DNA from: an uncultured Clostridia bacterium
GTDB lineage: Bacteria; Bacillota; Clostridia; Christensenellales; Borkfalkiaceae
Direction: 5' to 3'
DNA length: 17,220 nt
NCBI GenBank assembly: GCA_947628555.1
Contig: CANRAI010000015.1
Location: forward strand, 1 to 17,220
The notes below the pieces were generated by a model. The model was not told the origin of the DNA. It saw nothing but the letters and a program-made list of their open reading frames with translations, and did no database searches. How positions within the stretch are numbered: position 1 is the stretch's first letter; the number at the start of each line of letters is the position of its first letter. Positions 12,353 to 17,220 of the stretch are shown piece by piece. The translations under genes and the position numbers were made by a program.

Positions 12353-13756
12353 TTACTTTTTGATTATCGTATATCCGTCCTTACCGTCTTTAACGGCGTA
12401 GCCGAGTCCGTCTATTTGGGCGCGCAAGCCGTCCGCTTCAACCCAATTCCTGTTCGATTTTGCCTGCCAGCGGCGTTCCGCAAGTTCTTTGACTTCGGCG
12501 GGAATTTCCTCTTTTGCGGACTGTGGATTTTTTTCGGCGACTTCGGCAAGATATGCCGCGGCGTCCTTTTTGAAAAGCCCCAAAAGCGAATACGTTTTGC
12601 GTATTTGCGCCACGTCGTCCGCGCAGGAAGAATCGTTTGCGGCAAGTTTTTTTTCAACCGATTTGAAAAGCGGATAAAGTTCGGACAGCGCAAGCGAAGT
12701 ATTGAAGTCCTCGGACATGTCCTCGTCGAACTTGCGGTCTATCGCAGGGTTACCCGCCGAACCTTTCCCGAATTTATTCTCTACCGCCTCTATTGTTTCA
12801 TAAAAAGCGGTAAGGTGCTTTTCGGCTTCGGGGAAAAGGTCGTCGGTTATGTTTATGTCGTTTCTGTAATTGTTTTGCAGAAGCGCGAATTTTATGGCTT
12901 CGTTGGTGTATTTTTTAAGCAAATCTTCGAGGAGCAGAGAATTGCCCAGGCTTTTGGACATCTTCTGTCCGTTTACCTTGATAAGCCCGTTATGGGTCCA
13001 ATATTTTGCAAACTGTTTGCCCGTAAGACTTTCAGACTGCGCGATTTCGTTTTCGTGGTGGGGAAAGATAAGGTCCCGTCCGCCGCCGTGGATATCAATA
13101 CGGTCGCCGAAAGCCGCCCTGTTCATCGCCGAACACTCTATATGCCAGCCGGGCCGTCCCTTACCCCATGGGGAATCCCAGCAGATTTCCCCTTCCTTCG
13201 CCGATTTCCAAAGCGCAAAGTCTGCCGGATTGCGCTTTTCTTCGTCGTTTTCAACGCGCACGCCGTTCAGCATATCCTCCACCGAACGGTTTGAAAGACA
13301 GCCGTATTTTTTAAAGCTTTCCACCGAAAAATAAACGTCCCCGTTGGCGGCTGGATAGGCGTTTCCCTTTTCGATAAGTCTTTGAATAAAGTCGATAATA
13401 TTATCGATATTTTCCGTAGCTTTAAGCCAAAGGGTGGGGTCGTCTATTTCCATTTCGCGCATTACGCCGTTGATTTTTTCAATCATCATGGCGGCGTACT
13501 TGTCTGCGGGAATACCCGTCTCCTTGCTTTTGGCGATAATTTTATCGTCAACGTCCGTATAATTGCGCGCATAAGTGACGGCGTAGCCCTGTTTTTCGAG
13601 AAATTTGCGCATTATGTCGTAGATTAGCGCCTGATAGCCGTGTCCCACGTGGGCTTCGCCCGAAACGGTTATACCGCACGCGTACATCTTCACCTTTCCC
13701 TCTTCGAGGGGAACAAATTCTTCTTTACGCCGCGTTAAGCTGTTATAAATTCTCAT
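12353..13756 (-). CDS. cysS: Cysteinyl-tRNA synthetase
   Basis: 467 residues from the ATG at 13756, the family's usual length. Class I synthetase charging tRNA-Cys. HVGH (36-39) is the HIGH motif and KMSKS (265-269) the second ATP motif. The zinc ligands C27, C208, H233 and E237 are in place (ACG, ECSAM, HHENE). The substrate loop GITVSGEAHVGH is the variant found in many clostridia. The in-frame ATG 9 bp upstream is less likely: its AGGA ribosome site would touch it directly, whereas that AGGA sits 9 nt before the chosen ATG, and MRIYNSLTRRKEEF is the typical family start. First gene of an operon with alaS. The predicted leader is only about 40 nt, so there is no room for a T-box. Confidence 0.96.
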   Translation of the reverse strand: MRIYNSLTRRKEEFVPLEEGKVKMYACGITVSGEAHVGHGYQALIYDIMRKFLEKQGYAVTYARNYTDVDDKIIAKSKETGIPADKYAAMMIEKINGVMREMEIDDPTLWLKATENIDNIIDFIQRLIEKGNAYPAANGDVYFSVESFKKYGCLSNRSVEDMLNGVRVENDEEKRNPADFALWKSAKEGEICWDSPWGKGRPGWHIECSAMNRAAFGDRIDIHGGGRDLIFPHHENEIAQSESLTGKQFAKYWTHNGLIKVNGQKMSKSLGNSLLLEDLLKKYTNEAIKFALLQNNYRNDINITDDLFPEAEKHLTAFYETIEAVENKFGKGSAGNPAIDRKFDEDMSEDFNTSLALSELYPLFKSVEKKLAANDSSCADDVAQIRKTYSLLGLFKKDAAAYLAEVAEKNPQSAKEEIPAEVKELAERRWQAKSNRNWVEADGLRAQIDGLGYAVKDGKDGYTIIKK

Positions 13757-13801
13757 AATCCTCATTCCTGTGCGCGGAAGCCGCGAAAGCCTATATACTG
13801 T

Positions 13802-13830
13802 ATTATATACTCAACCGCAGGCAAAATCAA
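13802..13830 (-). promoter_or_regulatory. Sigma-A promoter of the cysS-alaS operon
   Basis: Minus strand TTGATT (13825-13830), 17-bp spacer, perfect TATAAT (13802-13807). Expected start near 13795. Divergent from the DeoR-family promoter about 100 bp away. Confidence 0.75.
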
Positions 13831-13862
13831 TCTATTTTCGTAAGCAAAACAAGCTTGTGAAC

Positions 13863-13888
13863 GAATTTTTTGGGTTTGAAAAAAATTC
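13863..13888. repeat. AT-rich inverted repeat in the divergent promoter region
   Basis: GAATTTTTT (13863-13871) and AAAAAATTC (13880-13888) pair perfectly around an 8-nt loop, about halfway between the cysS and DeoR-family promoters. It could be an UP-type element or a regulator site; no T-run pattern typical of a terminator with a GC stem. Confidence 0.4.
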
Positions 13889-13927
13889 ACAGCCTTATGA
13901 ATTTTTGTTTAAACAGCCCTTGTATCC

Positions 13928-13956
13928 TTGACATATTTATGTTAATAGTTTACAAT
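13928..13956 (+). promoter_or_regulatory. Sigma-A promoter of the DeoR-family gene
   Basis: TTGACA (13928-13933), 17-bp spacer, TACAAT (13951-13956). Expected start near 13963, leader about 42 nt. The -10 lies inside a partly symmetric stretch (TAATA 13943-13947 / TATTA 13956-13960) that could be an autoregulatory operator. Confidence 0.8.
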
Positions 13957-14004
13957 ATTAGTGGAATCGTGATTTGCTGTTAATTTTTCACATCGGAGCG
14001 TTTT

Positions 14005-14763
14005 ATGAAAAGAGAAAGAATAGAAGAAATTGCCGAAATCCTGGATAAACGCGGCAAAATGACCCTTGAACAGCTTGAAGAAATATTCCCGAACGTTTCG
14101 CAAATGACTTTAAGGCGGGATTTGTTCCAGCTTGAAGAGGACGGGAGAATCATACGCATCCGCGGCGGCGCAATGTCCGTTAAAGAAGTGCAGAAAGTTT
14201 CCGGCGAAGCCTATACAAAAAAATCGGCTTTGAATACCGACGCGAAGATAATCATCGCGCAAAAGGCTGCGGCGCTTATAGACGAAGGTTCCTGCGTGTT
14301 CATCGACGGCGGCACTACCGCAATGTATCTTTCAAAGGAAATTCCCGACAGGAACTGTACCATTTTTACAAACGGCATAGCCGTGGCTATGGAGCTTGCG
14401 CAAAAAAAGAACGTGAACATAACAGTTGTGGGCGGACAGCTTATGAAGGACAATCTTTCCACCTCTTCCCCCGCTTCAAAGGATTATTTTGCCCTTACCA
14501 ACTTCGAAATTGCAATAGTTTCGGCGACGGCGTTCACTCCCGAACAGGGATTCTCCTGCAACAGCCAGATTGAAAGCGACCTTTTAAAAAGCGTCTTTAA
14601 GAAGGCGCGGCAGGTATATATGATGCTTGATAGCTCAAAAATAGGCAAAATCAATCCATATACATTTGCGAAAATTCAGGACATAGACGTACTTATCACC
14701 GACGACCATTTCCCCAAGGAATACAAAAAGATATTCGAGGACAACAACATTGTCGTTATGTAA
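14005..14763 (+). CDS. DeoR/GlpR-family transcriptional regulator
   Basis: 252 residues, the normal length. An N-terminal winged helix-turn-helix (about 5-57; the recognition helix lies in VSQMTLRRDLFQLEEDGRI, with the RGGAM wing) is followed by the DeoR effector domain (about 75-235). This domain contains the sugar-phosphate loop IDGGTTAMYL and the family pattern TNGIAVAMEL, VVGGQLMKD and MMLDSSKIGK. Family members usually repress sugar or nucleoside catabolic operons and are released by a sugar phosphate. No sugar operon is next to it, so its target is elsewhere or unknown. Ribosome site CGGAG 6-7 nt before the ATG. Transcribed alone from 13928-13956 and ended by the hairpin 14793-14829. 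A 13-bp tandem duplication covers its stop codon. Confidence 0.93.
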   Translation: MKRERIEEIAEILDKRGKMTLEQLEEIFPNVSQMTLRRDLFQLEEDGRIIRIRGGAMSVKEVQKVSGEAYTKKSALNTDAKIIIAQKAAALIDEGSCVFIDGGTTAMYLSKEIPDRNCTIFTNGIAVAMELAQKKNVNITVVGGQLMKDNLSTSSPASKDYFALTNFEIAIVSATAFTPEQGFSCNSQIESDLLKSVFKKARQVYMMLDSSKIGKINPYTFAKIQDIDVLITDDHFPKEYKKIFEDNNIVVM

Positions 14764-14777
14764 AGTCGTTATGTAAA
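14752..14777. repeat. 13-bp tandem duplication over the stop codon of the DeoR-family gene
   Basis: GTCGTTATGTAAA occurs twice in direct succession (14752-14764, 14765-14777). The first copy contains the last codons and the TAA stop; the second lies in the 3' untranslated part. Looks like a recent slippage event with no effect on the protein. Confidence 0.9.
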
Positions 14778-14792
14778 AGACTAAAACAAGAT

Positions 14793-14829
14793 AAGCCGCC
14801 CGTTCCCTCCGAGGGAACGGGCGGCTTTT
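14793..14829. terminator. Bidirectional terminator between the convergent DeoR-family and ABC genes
   Basis: 16-bp perfect stem (14793-14808 with 14812-14827), loop CCG, followed by TTTT on the plus strand and TTATCTTGTTTT on the minus strand. Confidence 0.88.
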
Positions 14830-14872
14830 AAATTGCCGTAAAAAACGCATTACGTATTGAATTAAATTGCCG

Positions 14873-17220
14873 CTATTCCGTTCTCAGCGCTACGACGGGG
14901 TCTTTCTTCGCGGCGGCAGAAGCGGGTATCAAACCCGACACAAGCGTCAGCGCAACGCTTACGCCTATCATTACGGCGGCCTGCCACAAGGGGAGCGCCG
15001 CTATACTGTGTATGCCGAACGCCGCGCCGAGCGCGAGATTTAAAATTCCCGACAGAAGATAAGTTACGCCTATACCGACAAGCCCCGCGGCAAACCCGAT
15101 TATAAACGTTTCGGCGTTGAAAAGCCGCTTTATATCCTTCTTTCTTGCGCCGACCGCGCGCAAAATTCCTATTTCTTTTACGCGCTCAACGACGGATACA
15201 TATGTGATTATTCCCACCATTACGGTTGAAACGACAAGGGAAAGCGCGGTGAACGCAATAAGCGCTATCGTAATCATCTGTATCATAGTGTTGACCATTG
15301 TGATTATCAATCCCACGGCGTCGGTATAAGTTATTTTCTGCGCCTCGCCGAGATTGCCTACTTCGATTGTCTCTCCCGCGGCGTTCGTATATTTAAGCGT
15401 TCCGCCGTCTTCATTGCAGGCGTCGTTCCACTTGTCAAGCCAATCGGTAACAAGATTTTTGCTGTCGAAATCGAGCGGATATATGCTGAAAGAAACGGGC
15501 AAATCGTTACCTGCAAGCATGCCGGGCGTTACTTCGTAGGGGTTAGAACCCGAGCTTCCGCCCATTCCCCCCATCATTGCGCCCATCATGCTCATAGCGC
15601 TTCCGGTATTGGTTATAAGCGCGGTATCCTTTTCGAGTTTAGGCTTGCCGTTTTCAAAATAGGTAAACTCGTAATTATACGGAAGAAGAGTAAGGCTCTT
15701 CCCACCGTCGCTGTTGACGTATTTCGCAATTTCGCTTTCCATGCCGCTTTGAATAGTGTGTTCGGTAAGCGCTTTCGTATAATAAAGCCCCGTAGAAAGA
15801 CAGCCGTAATTTACGCCTTTTTTCCTTTGCAGCATTACCCGCACTTTCATATCTATCTTGCCCTCGTCCTTGTTTTCGCCGAACGAAGCTTCGTCTATAT
15901 TATAAGTATAAGCCGCGCCTATCATTTTCGCGGGTAATTCCTGTTTCCCTGCGTTAGTATTCAGGCTGAACATTTCGCCCTCGGAAGTTGTGCGGTAAAT
16001 AGTATCGTTGGGATACCAGGTGAAAGTTTTTGCGTTTTCGCCCACGAAAAAGCCGTAATCCTTGCCGTTTTTGATTATGTCCTTTATCTTCCCCCCGAAG
16101 AACTCCGGTGCGCCCGCCGCTTTGTAGGCGAAGTGGAGAAATTCTTCCTCGGTAAAATATCCGTACTGAGCGAAGTTCAAATCGGAAAATTCGTAGTCGT
16201 CAACCACCATTATAAGGCTTTCCTTGTCGCGGAAAATGGAATTAAGCTCCTCCGCCGTAAAATCTTCAGTTTTGCCGAGGTCGGTTGCGAGGATATCGTA
16301 CTGCGAAAGGATATATTCGTAGTTGTCGGGAATTTCGCGGAAAGACGTAACCGTGCTTATTAACGACGAATACTGTTTATATTCCTCCACTTCTCCCAAA
16401 ACGGACGTGTACATGGAACGTATCCCCTTTACGGAATACCGCCCGCTTACGTCCTGCGAGGAATCTATTTTGTCGTTAGATACCTTGAAATCCGTATATA
16501 TGTAGTTTGACATATCGAAGGCGTAGCCGAATTGCAGGGCGTTGTAATATTCCTGCGGCATGGCTTCGACATAATTTTTGTAATCGTAGGTTATTTCGTT
16601 GGTAGTCATTGCGCCGTCGAAATTCATAAGCGTTTCCAAAAGGCTGTCAACATACACCTTGTCTTTCAGCTTTTCGATTTCCACTTTCTGCCCGCTCGAA
16701 CTCGCTATATCCATAAGCGACGAAAAATCGATAGCCGTTTCGGTTACCTGCAAAGGATAGCCCGAAAGCATATCGTTTTCCATAGAGGCGATATAATTCT
16801 GAACCCCTGCGGAAATTGCAAGCACCATAGAAACGCCGATTATTCCTATACTGCCCGCGACAGAAACCATAGCCGTGCGCTTGAATTTGGAAAGAAGATT
16901 TTTAAGGGACAGAGAAAACGCCATACGCATAGACATGGACGTCCTCTTTTTGCTGCCCTTATTCGTTTTATGTCCGGCGTTCTGCACGTCGTCGTTTTGT
17001 CGGACGACGTTTTGTTCGGCGGCGTTTTGTTGGGCGGCGTTTTGCGCTGTTTCGGCATTACTTTCCGCCGCGGTTTTTTTAGGAGAGGTTTTTTCAGGCG
17101 AGGTTTTTTCAGTTTCGGGTTCTTCCCCGCCGTCGTAAGGGCGGGTGTCGTCGATAATTTCCCCGTCGAGCAATCTTATTATGCGCGTAGAGTACTTTTC
17201 CGCAAGTTCGGGATTGTGCG
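14873..17220 (-). CDS. MacB-like ABC transporter, ATPase-permease fusion (N-terminus beyond window)
   Basis: The frame is open to the right edge; 781 residues are visible. The first ones, HNPELAEKYSTRIIRLLDGE, are the H-loop and C-terminal end of a LolD/MacB-type ATPase. A repeat-rich linker follows (see 16970-17110). The permease has a first membrane helix after LLSKFKRTAMVSVAGSI, a large extracytoplasmic MacB-type domain of about 450 residues, and three more helices at the end. Between the second and third of the four helices comes the FtsX motif VKEIGILRAVGARKKDIKRL. The outside domain has a Met/Gly-rich stretch SMMGAMMGGMGGSSGS (about 15553-15600). Such single-chain exporters in Bacillota are linked to peptide, antibiotic or envelope-stress export; the substrate here is unknown. 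A TTG codon at 17173 is not the start, since the ATPase reading continues upstream of it. Ends in TAG next to the shared terminator. Confidence 0.93.
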   Translation of the reverse strand, partial: HNPELAEKYSTRIIRLLDGEIIDDTRPYDGGEEPETEKTSPEKTSPKKTAAESNAETAQNAAQQNAAEQNVVRQNDDVQNAGHKTNKGSKKRTSMSMRMAFSLSLKNLLSKFKRTAMVSVAGSIGIIGVSMVLAISAGVQNYIASMENDMLSGYPLQVTETAIDFSSLMDIASSSGQKVEIEKLKDKVYVDSLLETLMNFDGAMTTNEITYDYKNYVEAMPQEYYNALQFGYAFDMSNYIYTDFKVSNDKIDSSQDVSGRYSVKGIRSMYTSVLGEVEEYKQYSSLISTVTSFREIPDNYEYILSQYDILATDLGKTEDFTAEELNSIFRDKESLIMVVDDYEFSDLNFAQYGYFTEEEFLHFAYKAAGAPEFFGGKIKDIIKNGKDYGFFVGENAKTFTWYPNDTIYRTTSEGEMFSLNTNAGKQELPAKMIGAAYTYNIDEASFGENKDEGKIDMKVRVMLQRKKGVNYGCLSTGLYYTKALTEHTIQSGMESEIAKYVNSDGGKSLTLLPYNYEFTYFENGKPKLEKDTALITNTGSAMSMMGAMMGGMGGSSGSNPYEVTPGMLAGNDLPVSFSIYPLDFDSKNLVTDWLDKWNDACNEDGGTLKYTNAAGETIEVGNLGEAQKITYTDAVGLIITMVNTMIQMITIALIAFTALSLVVSTVMVGIITYVSVVERVKEIGILRAVGARKKDIKRLFNAETFIIGFAAGLVGIGVTYLLSGILNLALGAAFGIHSIAALPLWQAAVMIGVSVALTLVSGLIPASAAAKKDPVVALRTE
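16970..17110 (-). repeat. 15-bp tandem repeats coding the linker of the ABC fusion protein
   Basis: Two sets of period-15 repeats inside the coding frame. At 16970-17044 there are five units of a pentapeptide beginning QN (QNAAQ, QNAAE, QNVVR, QNDDV, QNAGH). At 17066-17110 there are three units of the type EKTSP, EKTSP, KKTAA. The frame is kept, so unit loss or gain would only change linker length between ATPase and permease. Confidence 0.85.

Noticed and set aside
12416..13294. 292-residue plus-strand frame opposite cysS
   Set aside because: Antisense shadow of a gene with all catalytic motifs of CysRS.
13757..13765. Earlier in-frame ATG for cysS
   Set aside because: Its only ribosome site would touch the start codon, whereas the next ATG is spaced properly and matches the family N-terminus.
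17171..17173. TTG as the start of a stand-alone permease
   Set aside because: The frame upstream of it reads as the end of an ABC ATPase and stays open to the window edge.

Overview
The window reads as chromosomal DNA of a Gram-positive Clostridia-type bacterium (Bacillota), probably an uncultured lineage. The evidence is the Veg / SPOCS-LysM / IspE neighbourhood typical of clostridia, strong TTGACA-17-TATAAT type sigma-A promoters, GGAGG-type ribosome sites, intrinsic terminators, and a pyrophosphate-type phosphofructokinase. The finer taxonomic position cannot be read from the sequence. Almost all genes lie on the minus strand. No mobile element, CRISPR array, tRNA or rRNA was seen, so this is mostly core, housekeeping DNA.

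Left part (1-4900, all minus): a zinc-ribbon protein with an extreme acidic tail, then veg and a SipL-like spore-envelope protein in one unit closed by a terminator. ispE follows with its own promoter and an apparently leaderless start. Behind it are a two-helix membrane protein of unknown function and the start of a cysteine desulfurase that runs off the left edge.

Middle (4900-10540): a large surface lipoprotein with a beta-propeller-like ectodomain and an extra C-terminal membrane helix; a small plus-strand gene with a TTG start; a PPi-type phosphofructokinase; and the rplM-rpsI ribosomal-protein operon with a short hairpin-bearing leader.

Right part (10540-17220): a cysS-alaS operon in which alaS encodes a domain-reduced (mini) alanyl-tRNA synthetase; a divergent DeoR-family regulator on the plus strand; and, convergent to it, a MacB-like ABC transporter with ATPase and permease fused in one chain, cut by the right edge. 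Its inter-domain linker is built of 15-bp (5-residue) tandem repeats.

No clearly new multi-gene system was found. The items most worth a second look are the leaderless ispE promoter, the mini-AlaRS, the zinc-ribbon/acidic-tail protein, the repeat-built ABC linker, and the unassigned membrane and lipoprotein genes.
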